NCBI RefSeq assembly: GCF_025369935.1
Contig: NZ_CP104467.1
Coordinates: 2,177,001 to 2,241,000, forward strand
Length of the DNA: 64,000 nucleotides
Source: Paenibacillus andongensis
Lineage (GTDB): Bacteria > Bacillota > Bacilli > Paenibacillales > NBRC-103111
Reading direction: 5' to 3'
Part shown: piece after piece, positions 8,672-17,059 of the stretch
How the letters are laid out: each line of letters opens with the position of its first letter
How positions within the stretch are numbered: position 1 is the stretch's first letter
Position numbers and translations under genes: made by a program
The notes under the pieces: generated by a model
Database searches by the model: none
Seen by the model: only the letters and a program-made list of their open reading frames with translations
What the model was told of the DNA's origin: nothing

Positions 8672-9559
8672 ATGTTCAGTACTTTATCGTACAAAACCCA
8701 GAAGTGGATCATCATCTTAGGCTTCTTGTGTGTCCCGATGACTCTGCTGTATACGTTTACGTTTTATCCGGCCGTCAAACTGTTCTACCTGAGCTTTACA
8801 AACTGGGATGGAATCAGTCCTGAAAAAAAACTTATCGGTTGGGATAACTATGTAGAAGTTTTTAAAAATCCTAAGATTTTCGGTGTTTTTCTGAATCAAT
8901 TCCCCTATTTTCTAGTTGGGGTCATTCAAAACATCGCAGCGCTATTCTTCGCTGTGATCTTAAACAGCAAATTGAAAGGGCGCAATTTCTTCCGAGTTGT
9001 GATGTTTCTTCCATTTATTATGAATGGGGTTGCCGTAGCCTTTATGTTTCAATTTGTATTCGATACTACAAACGGATCCCTGAACGCCCTTCTTGACGTA
9101 TTGGGTCTCGGAATGCTGAAAACAAGCTGGTTGGGAAACACGGACATTGTAAACTATTCTCTAGCGTCTGTGGGCTTCTGGAGATTTATGGGATATAACA
9201 TGGTCATTTATATCGGCGCTCTTCAAGCGATTCCGGGAGACATTTACGAAGCTGCTAAAATTGATGGCGCAAGCGGTTTTGAGCAATTCTGGTATCTGAC
9301 GCTGCCTAATTTGACCAAAATCATCGAGTTGAATATGTTTTTGACCATTAGCGGCGCGTTGTCCGTATTTGATTTGCCTTTCGTCTTGACTGGGGGAGGA
9401 CCGGCTGGTGCATCCACCACCTTTGTCTTCAAAACGGTTGAAACAGCATTCCAATTTAATAACTATGGTTTGGCATCTGCAATGAGTGTCATCTTGCTGT
9501 TTATAACAGTGCTGGTGCTCGGTGTACAAAGCAAGGTTATTAATCGAAAGGGGGATTAA
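8672..9559 (+). CDS. ABC sugar importer permease, MalF/UgpA type
   Basis: A 295-residue inner-membrane protein with about six hydrophobic segments, beginning WIIILGFLCVPMTLLYTF. The cytoplasmic EAA loop that docks the ATPase is visible as EAAKIDGASGFEQF. The start at ATG 8672 is chosen because GGAGGAAGGAAGGG lies just upstream and the alternative at 8594 sits in a stem-loop with no ribosome site. It is the first of a permease pair and works with the binding protein at 7245-8546 and the permease 3 bp downstream. The ATPase is probably a shared MsmX/UgpC-like protein encoded elsewhere, as is usual for CUT1 systems in Bacillus and Paenibacillus. Confidence 0.92.
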   Translation: MFSTLSYKTQKWIIILGFLCVPMTLLYTFTFYPAVKLFYLSFTNWDGISPEKKLIGWDNYVEVFKNPKIFGVFLNQFPYFLVGVIQNIAALFFAVILNSKLKGRNFFRVVMFLPFIMNGVAVAFMFQFVFDTTNGSLNALLDVLGLGMLKTSWLGNTDIVNYSLASVGFWRFMGYNMVIYIGALQAIPGDIYEAAKIDGASGFEQFWYLTLPNLTKIIELNMFLTISGALSVFDLPFVLTGGGPAGASTTFVFKTVETAFQFNNYGLASAMSVILLFITVLVLGVQSKVINRKGD

Positions 9560-9562
9560 GGT

Positions 9563-10393
9563 ATGCAAAAACAGCCATTTCTAAGAGGAATTCAATACCT
9601 TATCCTATTAGTTGCGACCTTCGTGGTTGTATTTCCGCCCTATGTTGTCTTGGTTAATGCATTTAAAGATAAATCGGAATTCGGTACTGGGGGCCCCTTT
9701 GCTTTACCGAAAAGCTTTGCGAATTTCGAAAATTTCCGGATCGTATTTGAACGGGCGCATATGGGCGAAGCATTTCTTAACACGTTTGTAATCACAGCAG
9801 TGTCCCTGATAGGAAATGTTATTCTCGGAACTATGGTAGCATATGCAATTGGGCGATTTGATTTCAGAGGCAAGAAAATCATTATTATATCTTTTCTTGT
9901 TGCCACCATTATTCCTACCATTACGACACAGGTTGCCGTATTTTCTATTATCCATAGTCTCCATTTATTTAACACGCTTTCGGCACCTATCATCCTTTAT
10001 ATCGGAGCAGATGTTGTGCAAATCTATATTTATCTCCAATTTATCAAAAACATTCCCTATGAGCTGGATGAAAGCGCCATGATCGACGGTGCATCCTTGT
10101 TTCGAATCTATTGGAATATCATTTTTCCGCTGCTTACCCCGGCTACAGCAACCCTGGTTATTTTAAAGACGATTAGTATTTATAATGATTTGTATATTCC
10201 TTACTTGTATATGCCGAAAGCCAAATTGGGGGTCGTTTCGACTTCCATCATGCGTTTTGCCGGTATCAATCAGGCAGAATGGAATTATATCTGTGCGGCC
10301 ATCCTTATCATCATGATTCCGACTGTTCTTATCTATTTGTTCCTGCAAAAATATATTTTCTCAGGAGTTACAAGCGGAGCTGTTAAGTCTTAA
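9563..10393 (+). CDS. ABC sugar importer permease, MalG/UgpE type
   Basis: This 276-residue membrane protein is the second transmembrane half of the importer. It starts three bases after its partner's stop, with GGGGGATTAAGG as ribosome site. Six hydrophobic segments are readable, and the EAA loop appears as ELDESAMIDGASLFRIYW about two thirds along. The C-terminal run ending VTSGAVKS is typical of MalG-like permeases. Its role is to form the translocation pore with the 8672-9559 product. Substrate assignment rests on the locus context (mannan), not on the permease sequence. Confidence 0.92.
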   Translation: MQKQPFLRGIQYLILLVATFVVVFPPYVVLVNAFKDKSEFGTGGPFALPKSFANFENFRIVFERAHMGEAFLNTFVITAVSLIGNVILGTMVAYAIGRFDFRGKKIIIISFLVATIIPTITTQVAVFSIIHSLHLFNTLSAPIILYIGADVVQIYIYLQFIKNIPYELDESAMIDGASLFRIYWNIIFPLLTPATATLVILKTISIYNDLYIPYLYMPKAKLGVVSTSIMRFAGINQAEWNYICAAILIIMIPTVLIYLFLQKYIFSGVTSGAVKS

Positions 10394-10473
10394 CTTCTTT
10401 TTCTATTAACTTACGGGTTAACATATATGGTAAAATGTGATTGGAACGGTGATTTAACAAGGAGTGAACCTTT

Positions 10474-11220
10474 TTGAAAATCATGATCGTCGATGACGAA
10501 GAAATAATCCGGTTAGGGATCGCCAAAATCTTAAATAAGTCCGAACTATCCGTGCAAATAGTAGGACTATTTGCAAACGGCCATGAAGCCTATATGGAAA
10601 TGAATCGCCTTCAATCTAGCGAACTCGATATACTGATAACGGATATTAAGATGCCTAAAATGGATGGTTTAAGGCTAATAGAGAAAGCTAAAGAGCGCTT
10701 TCCCGAATTGTACGTTATCGTTATAAGCGGTTTCAATGAATTTGAATATGCCCGTCAAGCAATGAAGTTTGGAGTTACGGATTATTTATTAAAACCGCTC
10801 GACAAATATGATCTGTTCCAAGCACTAACCCAAATAAGCCGGAGTTTGGACGGCGACGGAAGTGAAGATGACCTCACGAGAGAAGAAGGAGAGTCAAAAC
10901 ACTACGTTGTAGAGAAAATTAAACAGATCTTGGATAAGGAATTCGACAAGACCTTTGATTTGGACAAGATAGCAGAGAGGGTGGAATTGAGCCCAAGTTA
11001 TGTAAGTAAATTATTCCGCCAGGAAACAAGTCTGACGATAACGGATTATCTAATTTCGGTCAGATTGGACAAAGCGAAGCAATTTTTGATCGATTATCCC
11101 CAACTAAAAAATTACGAAATATCATCCATGCTGGGTTATTCCGACCCTGTATACTTCAATAAATTATTTAAGAAAATGGTTGGCCTTACGCCAAAAGAGT
11201 ATAAGGAGAAGCACACGTAA
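10474..11220 (+). CDS. Response regulator, receiver domain plus AraC-type DNA-binding domain (YesN-like)
   Basis: The 248-residue protein starts at a TTG with AAGGAGTG nine bases upstream; the ATG after MKI would remove the first receiver strand. A CheY-like receiver occupies about 1-120, with phospho-acceptor D57 in DILITDIKMPKMDG, the acidic pair D7/D8, and K in LLKPL. Residues about 145-248 form a double helix-turn-helix AraC domain ending in LGYSDPVYFNKLFKKMVGLT. It is short compared with many YesN proteins because the middle region is nearly absent. Its partner is most likely the YesM-like kinase at 12666-14450, separated from it by a binding protein gene with its own promoter. It probably activates the importer and mannanase genes. 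Confidence 0.93.
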   Translation: MKIMIVDDEEIIRLGIAKILNKSELSVQIVGLFANGHEAYMEMNRLQSSELDILITDIKMPKMDGLRLIEKAKERFPELYVIVISGFNEFEYARQAMKFGVTDYLLKPLDKYDLFQALTQISRSLDGDGSEDDLTREEGESKHYVVEKIKQILDKEFDKTFDLDKIAERVELSPSYVSKLFRQETSLTITDYLISVRLDKAKQFLIDYPQLKNYEISSMLGYSDPVYFNKLFKKMVGLTPKEYKEKHT

Positions 11221-11241
11221 ACAAGTAGTTGAACAACGAAT

Positions 11242-11267
11242 CCGGGCATTCTAAAGCCCGGTTTTTG
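11242..11267 (+). terminator. Rho-independent terminator after the response regulator
   Basis: CCGGGC (11242-11247) pairs with GCCCGG (11256-11261) around an 8-nt loop and runs straight into TTTTTGT. It separates the regulator from the next transcription unit. Confidence 0.85.
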
Positions 11268-11295
11268 TATTTCCTCCATTGACTATTAATGGGAT

Positions 11296-11324
11296 TTGTA
11301 AGCGTTAGTCAATTCGACTATAAT
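11296..11324 (+). promoter_or_regulatory. Sigma-A promoter with cre-like overlap for the binding protein-kinase unit
   Basis: TTGTAA (11296-11301), a 17-bp spacer and TATAAT (11319-11324) form a good vegetative promoter 41 bp before the binding protein gene. The stretch TTGTAAGCGTTAGTC starting at 11296 matches the cre consensus at 13 of 15 positions and covers the -35, so carbon catabolite control is possible but less certain than for the 7203 site. Confidence 0.65.
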
Positions 11325-11364
11325 CGGTTCAATTGGAGAGTAACCCGGAAGGAGAAGTAGAAAA

Positions 11365-12645
11365 ATGCAGATAAATAGGATCCGTCCAGTCAGTATTTTG
11401 GTGATTGCGGCTTTGGTGATATCCGGATGTACAGGAACTCATTCAAATGATATCTCGTTTTCAGATAAAACGGCTAACAATAACCCGCAAATGAGCGGTA
11501 CCATTACGATTGTTACGAATCGGACAGATATGATTGATAAACAGTACAAGGAATACGCAACACGTTTTCACGAGAAATATCCGACGATTTCTGTTCAATT
11601 CGAGGCGCTGCGCGATTATGATAAAAATATTAAAATTCGTTTGGCCTCGGGGGAAACGCCGGATGTTTTATTGATCCCTTCCATCCCGAATTCGGATTTG
11701 GCAAAATTTTTTGTTCCTTTAGGGGATATAGATCTACGAGGTGAACTGCATTTCCAGGATTTCAAGACTTACCAGGGAGAGACCTATGGCATTCCATCCG
11801 GGGTTGCGGTTAGTGGTGTTGTTTATAATAAAAGAGCATTTGAAAGAGCCGGAATCCTTGAAGTTCCCAAGACGTTAGAGGCATTTTACGAAACATGCGA
11901 TAAATTAAAGAGAAGTGGTGTCGTAGCGTTTGCATCCAACTTTAAGGATCGTTGGCCTCTTCAGGTTTGGTCCAACGATGTTCCTATTATCTTAGCAGGC
12001 GACGCTGAGACCAAGAACGACTTGGCCGCATCCGGCGCTCCTTTCCAATCGAATAATCCCTATGTTTCCTCGATGTCCATCATCAAAACCTTGTATGATC
12101 GAGGATATTTGGAGCCGAATCTGAATGACACCAACTGGGAGGGGTCGAAAAAGGAATTGGCAGTGGGCAAAATCGGAATGATGTTGACAGGGAATTGGGC
12201 AATTAAACAAATTATCGAAAATGGTGCGAAATCGGAGGATATTGGTTTTTTCCCTTTTCCTGCAGATAATTCGGGCAAGTTCAGAGTGACGCAATATCCG
12301 GATCGTTATTATACAGTGGGCAAAAACAGCAAGCACGCAGCGGCGGCTAAAGTCTTTATTAAATGGATGGTTGAAGAATCCGGATATGAGAATTATTCCG
12401 GATTTATTCCTGCATTAAAGGAGAGAAAACCGGAATTACCGCAGCTATTAGAAATGGATTCCTATCATCCGGAATATGTGAATGTTGTGAAGGATTCGGA
12501 TCGATTGAGCCAAATTCTGAATAAGGCTCAATTAGAAATGCCCGCCCTTGTGCAGGAATATATACTTGGCAACCCTACCGAGGTGTTAAATAAGTACAAT
12601 CAGCAATGGACGCAAGCCCGCCATTCCTTGAATATCAGCCCATAG
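11365..12645 (+). CDS. Second solute-binding lipoprotein, putative ligand sensor partner of the adjacent kinase
   Basis: This 426-residue lipoprotein (lipobox ISGC, C22) is a paralogue of the importer binding protein at 7245-8546. Both carry TNRTDMIDK near the N-terminus, RDYDKN, and NGAKSEDIGFFP. No permease accompanies it. It is instead followed 20 bp later by a membrane histidine kinase and has its own promoter, which suggests its ligand-bound form is read by the kinase, as XylFII does for LytS in clostridia. It could equally serve as a second binding protein for the same permeases. The start ATG follows AAGGAG. Paralogy and gene order are seen in the sequence; the sensing role is inference. 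Confidence 0.88.
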   Translation: MQINRIRPVSILVIAALVISGCTGTHSNDISFSDKTANNNPQMSGTITIVTNRTDMIDKQYKEYATRFHEKYPTISVQFEALRDYDKNIKIRLASGETPDVLLIPSIPNSDLAKFFVPLGDIDLRGELHFQDFKTYQGETYGIPSGVAVSGVVYNKRAFERAGILEVPKTLEAFYETCDKLKRSGVVAFASNFKDRWPLQVWSNDVPIILAGDAETKNDLAASGAPFQSNNPYVSSMSIIKTLYDRGYLEPNLNDTNWEGSKKELAVGKIGMMLTGNWAIKQIIENGAKSEDIGFFPFPADNSGKFRVTQYPDRYYTVGKNSKHAAAAKVFIKWMVEESGYENYSGFIPALKERKPELPQLLEMDSYHPEYVNVVKDSDRLSQILNKAQLEMPALVQEYILGNPTEVLNKYNQQWTQARHSLNISP

Positions 12646-12665
12646 GCAGTAAGGGGGAATCCTAT

Positions 12666-14450
12666 TTGGCATACTTGAAAAACATTTGTTTGAAGGTCTG
12701 GCTGTCATTTGCAAATAGCAGCATGAAAAAAAAGTTGATCATTATATTTGTTTTCCTGATTACTTTACCCCTCATGCTAACGAGCTACATTTCATTCCAA
12801 TATTACTCGAAGTCCATGCAAGAAAATACGCAGACTTATGTTCTTGGGACGACTTCCGAGCTGCTCGATAAGCTGGATGATTATATTTTGGATATCAAAC
12901 GAATCTCAGCGCTCCCCTTATTCATGACGGATATGCAGGTGAAACTGACAGAACCAGGACAAAGTATTGATAAGATGCGTAGTGTGGAGCATAACATTTT
13001 AAGTATTAACAATATTAAGCAGGATACGACTTCCGTTTATATCATTGATAATTATGATGAGCTGTATTATAACCTCAAGACAGATGGGGTGCGTCAAGAT
13101 ATCCGCGATAAAATTCCATACTGGAGAAAATTGGCGAAGGAAGCTGACGGGCTGCCTGTTCTGCTATCTACGCAAGAGGTTGCCTATTCTTCGGGCAATA
13201 AAGATTATGTTTTTTCTGTAGTCAGGGAAATCAGGGATGCTGCCTCCATTGTCCCCATCGGCATGATTGTGTTTGACACTTCTGTGAGTGTTGTGGCCAA
13301 AACGATACAAGAATTGGACAGCATTACGAAAGGAAAGTCGATGATTCTGGATCAGCAGAATCATGTCGTGTATGACAGCGACAGGACGTTCATCACACAG
13401 AGTGCTGAAATTTGGGACTTCTTTTCCAAGGTCGTAGGTGAACACGGAAGTTTTGCCGTAACTTTGGACGGTATCGAGTATATTTGTACGTATACAACTT
13501 CTTCGAAATCAGACTGGAAGATGCTTGCCTTTATTCCGGTCAAAGAAGTCACGGCTAAGGCAACATTAACCCGGAATGTAACGATACTCGTCACCATTGG
13601 CATAACCGGCTTTGCTCTTATCGTCTCTATTATTATTACTTATTTCTTAACTAACCCGCTTAGCAAAATATCTAAGATCATGAAGCAAGTGCAAAGCGGC
13701 AATATGAAGGTGCGGCTTCATGTCAGATATGCAGATGAAGTGGGGCTGTTAGGCAAACATTTTAATCAAATGTTGGAACGGATAGACGGGCTTATCGGAG
13801 AAGTTGCGGACGGCCGGCTTCGGAAGAAGGAAGCTGAAATGCGCGCCCTTCAGAGCCAGATTAACCCGCATTTCATTTATAACACGTTAGAAACGATCAG
13901 AATGATGGCGGAGCTGAACGATGACGACCATGTATCAGCTATGACGTATAATCTTGGCCAGATGCTTCGTTATAGCCTCACGAAAGGCGTTGAAGTCGGT
14001 ACGGTTGCATCCGAGTTGGAACATTTGGAACATTATCTGTTTCTTCAAAACATGCGGTTTAACGATAAATTTACTTTAAAGCTGGATGTTCCGGATCACA
14101 TTAAGCGGCTTCCTATGCTAAAGCTTATCCTGCAGCCTGTTGTGGAAAACTCCATTTACCATGGTCTTGAGAAGCGTGACGGTCCCGGTGAAATCAGTAT
14201 CTCTGCCTATAATCTTGGTATTGATACGTATTTTGTTTTAAGTGATGATGGCGTTGGGATGAGCAAGGAAACCGTCTATAAGATGAATGACCGATTTGAC
14301 AAACTTATTTATGATAAGGATTCTAAAGGAGGAATTGGGCTTCAAAATGTTAATGAGCGAATAAAGCTCCATTATGGTCCAGAATACGGTCTTCAATTGG
14401 AGAGCAGGTTGGGGCAAGGTACGAGGGTGATTATGAAAATCCTAAGATGA
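12666..14450 (+). CDS. Membrane sensor histidine kinase (YesM/LytS-type)
   Basis: The 594-residue protein has a first membrane helix shortly after MKKKLIIIFVF, a long extracytoplasmic Cache-like sensor region, a second membrane helix near 310-335, a HAMP segment, a His_kinase domain with phospho-acceptor H402 in LQSQINPHFIYNTLE, and a C-terminal ATPase with N and G boxes (VVENSIYHG, DDGVGM, GIGLQN). I prefer the TTG at 12666 because AAGGGGGAA precedes it at correct spacing; an ATG at 12606 lies within the upstream gene and one at 12723 begins at the first membrane helix. The probable partner is the response regulator at 10474-11220. Coupling to the preceding binding protein suggests indirect sugar sensing. 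Confidence 0.9.
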   Translation: MAYLKNICLKVWLSFANSSMKKKLIIIFVFLITLPLMLTSYISFQYYSKSMQENTQTYVLGTTSELLDKLDDYILDIKRISALPLFMTDMQVKLTEPGQSIDKMRSVEHNILSINNIKQDTTSVYIIDNYDELYYNLKTDGVRQDIRDKIPYWRKLAKEADGLPVLLSTQEVAYSSGNKDYVFSVVREIRDAASIVPIGMIVFDTSVSVVAKTIQELDSITKGKSMILDQQNHVVYDSDRTFITQSAEIWDFFSKVVGEHGSFAVTLDGIEYICTYTTSSKSDWKMLAFIPVKEVTAKATLTRNVTILVTIGITGFALIVSIIITYFLTNPLSKISKIMKQVQSGNMKVRLHVRYADEVGLLGKHFNQMLERIDGLIGEVADGRLRKKEAEMRALQSQINPHFIYNTLETIRMMAELNDDDHVSAMTYNLGQMLRYSLTKGVEVGTVASELEHLEHYLFLQNMRFNDKFTLKLDVPDHIKRLPMLKLILQPVVENSIYHGLEKRDGPGEISISAYNLGIDTYFVLSDDGVGMSKETVYKMNDRFDKLIYDKDSKGGIGLQNVNERIKLHYGPEYGLQLESRLGQGTRVIMKILR

Positions 14451-14464
14451 TCAAGGTTTGAAGT

Positions 14465-14510
14465 GAAAAAGAAGACTGACTTGGTAATTTCAAGGTCAGT
14501 CTTCTTTTTC
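14465..14510. terminator. Bidirectional terminator between kinase and GH130_1 genes
   Basis: A perfect 16-bp stem (14465-14480 with 14495-14510), extended by two more pairs, surrounds a short loop. The A-rich left arm and T-rich right arm allow termination in both directions between convergent genes. Confidence 0.9.
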
Positions 14511-14514
14511 ATAA

Positions 14515-15690
14515 TTATTTCTTAGCCAGATTTTTGTTGATCAACTTAATCCGCTGCTGCACGGATGCATAAGAACGAAGCGGGTCCTCTGGCGTGTTCA
14601 TAACAAAGTCAAGCAGCTTATCTATGGTTGTTGTGGCTACATGGCAGCGTGTGTCAGAGGATGCGTAATAGAGATACACATCCCCGTTGTCGCGGGCAAT
14701 GACACCGTTAATGAACACAACATTAGAGACATCGCCAATCCGTTCTTCACCTTCCGGTGCAATCAGGTGACCGGCGGGAGAGTGGAGCAGCTTGGAAGGA
14801 TCATGAAGATCGGTCAAGAAAGCATAAACGACATACCGTAGACCGGCTGCGGTATTCCTTACGCCATGGGCAATGTGGAGCCATCCTTTTTCCGTTTTAA
14901 TCGGAGCGGGGCCTTGGCCGTTCTTGACTTCCTTTATGGTATGGTAGTAGCGCCGGTCGATAATGGTTTCTTCTTTCACAACAGCCGGGTTCATGCTTTC
15001 GGACAATCCCCAACCGATACCGCCGCCAGAACCTGCATCGATAAATCCGTCCTGTGGACGGGTATAGAAAGCATACTTGCCGTCCACAAATTCCGAGTGC
15101 AGCACCACGTTTCGTTGTTGAGCAGATCCGGTCTTGAGATCTGGGAGGCGCTCCCAAGTTTTCAAGTCCTTCGTCCGGGCGATACCAGCTTGTGCTACGG
15201 CGCTGGACAGGTCTCCGCGAGCTGCCTCAGGATCTTTACGCTCAGTACAGAATACACCGTAGATCCATCCGTCTTCGTGTTTGGTAAGACGCATATCGTA
15301 GACGTTAACGTCCGGATCGTCTGTTTCGGGCATAACTATAGGGTGGTCCCAGAAGCGGAAGTTGTCGACCCCGTTGTCACTCTCAGCGATAGCGAAGAAG
15401 GATTTGCGATCATTGCCTTCCACGCGCGCGACTAGATAAAATTTCCCATTCAACTCGATGGATCCTGGATTAAATGCCGCATTAACGCCGATTCTCTCCA
15501 TAAAATAGGGATTTGTCTCAGCATTGAAATCATAACGCCAGATCAGCGGAGCATGCGCAGCGGTCAACACCGGATTCGTATACCGCTCATAGATGCCATT
15601 TTCTGAAAACAACGGCTCATTTTTACGGTTGATAAGAGATTCGTAGCGTTCTTGGATGATTTGCTTGCGTTGTTCGAATAATGTGCTCAT
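14515..15690 (-). CDS. GH130_1 4-O-beta-mannosyl-glucose phosphorylase
   Basis: The 391-residue length and sequence fit the GH130_1 subfamily. The catalytic Asp is D132 in YDMR, and the substrate-shaping segments [16 protein letters not shown] and [18 protein letters not shown] are characteristic. The enzyme phosphorolyses 4-O-beta-D-mannosyl-D-glucose to mannose 1-phosphate and glucose in the cytoplasm. I place the start at ATG 15690 ([10 protein letters not shown]), preceded by AAAGGTAG; the frame remains open further upstream for 79 codons, but that part overlaps the epimerase gene and resembles no family member. The gene lies 31 bp after the epimerase, whose product converts mannobiose to exactly this substrate, so the pair forms a two-step operon controlled by the divergent LacI protein. 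Confidence 0.93.
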   Translation of the reverse strand: MSTLFEQRKQIIQERYESLINRKNEPLFSENGIYERYTNPVLTAAHAPLIWRYDFNAETNPYFMERIGVNAAFNPGSIELNGKFYLVARVEGNDRKSFFAIAESDNGVDNFRFWDHPIVMPETDDPDVNVYDMRLTKHEDGWIYGVFCTERKDPEAARGDLSSAVAQAGIARTKDLKTWERLPDLKTGSAQQRNVVLHSEFVDGKYAFYTRPQDGFIDAGSGGGIGWGLSESMNPAVVKEETIIDRRYYHTIKEVKNGQGPAPIKTEKGWLHIAHGVRNTAAGLRYVVYAFLTDLHDPSKLLHSPAGHLIAPEGEERIGDVSNVVFINGVIARDNGDVYLYYASSDTRCHVATTTIDKLLDFVMNTPEDPLRSYASVQQRIKLINKNLAKK

Positions 15691-15721
15691 TGTCTCACTA
15701 CCTTTCAAAATAGAGAATAAA

Positions 15722-16918
15722 TTAGTATGCATGCAATCGTTCGATGATCTCGAAGCAAGCCCTGCTGTTATGGTAGGGGCATTTCCATTCATTAACCTTC
15801 GATTCGGCGAGAGAGGGTTTGCCGCTTTTATCCGTCTTCCAGAACCATTCACCGTTATGCTTATCGATGATATGCTCGCGGATAAACAACCAGCAATTAG
15901 TTGCCGCCTTCCAATATCGTTCTTCACCGGTCAACTGCCAGGCATTGATGAAGCCCACGACAGCTTCGGCCTGGCCCCACCAATGTTTATCGGTATCTAA
16001 TACACGGTTAGCATCACCTTCCCACATGATAGCCCCATCCGAATCCACGCCTTCCTCCAAAACGGCTTCGGCCATCCGCAGCGCGGCTTGCTTGGAACGT
16101 TCGATGAGAGCGGGATCTCCCAGTGCTTCGGCAGCTTCCATGAGAAGCCAACTTCCTTCAATGTCGTGTCCATACGATATTAGACTCGATTTAGGGGTCC
16201 AATCCTCGTCGAAAAAGAGTCGGAAATGTCCTTTGTCCATGTCGATAACACGTTCGATTGTGTCTATGATCAGTCTGCGGAATTGCTGAACCAGCTTAAG
16301 GCTCTTGCTAACCTTGTAATAGTTGGTATATGCCTCGAGGATATGAAGGAGTGTATTCATCGACTTCTTATCGTTCTGGTCATGTTCACCAAGACGAAGG
16401 TCACCTTCCTCGGACCAATCGCGGGCATATGCCTCCATATATCCGCCATGGATAGGGTCAAAGCTTTTCTCAATAATTTCAAAGAGTTCCTCGGCTAAGC
16501 TCAACAGATCATTGCGTCCGGTTGCAAGGATATATTCGGACAAGGCGTAAAGGTAAAAGGCTTGTCCATAAATCTGCTTCTTAGTTTGAAGAGGATTTCC
16601 TGTATTGTCTACCATCCAGAAGTATCCGGGGAATTCAGAATCGCGAAAATACTTTTCAAGGTAATCGAGTGCACGGTCAGCCATGTTTAAATAGGCTAGT
16701 TTTGGCTCATGCCGGTAAGCTCGTGCGAAAGTCCAAAGGATACGAGCATTCAGCACCAAACCTTTGGGAGCGTCAAGATGGACTGTCATATCGCTGTCAA
16801 TACGACCAAAGAAACCTCCGTGCTGACGGTCAATCACATTATTTATCCAAAATTGTAAAATGTGATCCAATTCATTGGACATTTCCTGTTTTAATCTAGC
16901 AGGATTCAAAGGGGTCAC
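15722..16918 (-). CDS. Cellobiose/mannobiose 2-epimerase (AGE family)
   Basis: About 398 residues with the (alpha/alpha)6 barrel features of the N-acylglucosamine/cellobiose 2-epimerase family: [13 protein letters not shown] near the start, HDIEGSW with H251, and [10 protein letters not shown] with H383. These two His residues correspond to the acid/base pair in characterised cellobiose 2-epimerases. In a mannan locus next to GH130_1, the expected reaction is conversion of beta-1,4-mannobiose to mannosyl-glucose. The start is uncertain: GTG 16918 is the longest option, TTG 16909 is better placed after AGGTGA, and ATG 16882 would also keep the fold. The transcript begins just downstream of two LacI-type operators. 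Confidence 0.9.
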   Translation of the reverse strand: MTPLNPARLKQEMSNELDHILQFWINNVIDRQHGGFFGRIDSDMTVHLDAPKGLVLNARILWTFARAYRHEPKLAYLNMADRALDYLEKYFRDSEFPGYFWMVDNTGNPLQTKKQIYGQAFYLYALSEYILATGRNDLLSLAEELFEIIEKSFDPIHGGYMEAYARDWSEEGDLRLGEHDQNDKKSMNTLLHILEAYTNYYKVSKSLKLVQQFRRLIIDTIERVIDMDKGHFRLFFDEDWTPKSSLISYGHDIEGSWLLMEAAEALGDPALIERSKQAALRMAEAVLEEGVDSDGAIMWEGDANRVLDTDKHWWGQAEAVVGFINAWQLTGEERYWKAATNCWLFIREHIIDKHNGEWFWKTDKSGKPSLAESKVNEWKCPYHNSRACFEIIERLHAY

Positions 16919-16923
16919 CTCAT

Positions 16924-16972
16924 TTTGTTAGCTAACAAATTGAATTGTAAACTAACAAAAATAGATAGTCAA
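16924..16972 (-). promoter_or_regulatory. Epimerase-phosphorylase operon promoter with two palindromic LacI-type operators
   Basis: On the minus strand TTGACT (16967-16972), a 17-bp spacer and TACAAT (16944-16949) make a strong promoter. The perfect 16-bp palindrome TTTGTTAGCTAACAAA (16924-16939) lies just downstream, and a near copy TTGTAAACTAACAA (16945-16958) covers the -10. A half-site GCTAACAA is at 16983-16990. The spacing and symmetry suit repression by the LacI-family protein encoded divergently. Confidence 0.8.
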
Positions 16973-16996
16973 CGAAAATTTTGCTAACAATATAAC

Positions 16997-17025
16997 TTGT
17001 AAACCTAATTTTAATCAGATAGTAT
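16997..17025 (+). promoter_or_regulatory. Promoter of the lacI-family regulator gene
   Basis: TTGTAA (16997-17002), 17-bp spacer, TAGTAT (17020-17025), 34 bp before the start codon. The -35 is part of TTGTAAACCTAATT, a degenerate version of the neighbouring operators, so the regulator may control its own gene. Confidence 0.65.
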
Positions 17026-17059
17026 TAGCTTTAATAGTAGGAATTTAAAAGGGGCCATC

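Noticed and set aside
14866-15435. 189-codon plus-strand frame opposite the GH130_1 gene
   Set aside because: It is antisense to a confidently identified gene and shows no recognisable motif.
15691-15927. N-terminal extension of the GH130_1 gene
   Set aside because: It overlaps the epimerase coding region in another frame, resembles no GH130 sequence, and a good start with ribosome site exists at 15690.
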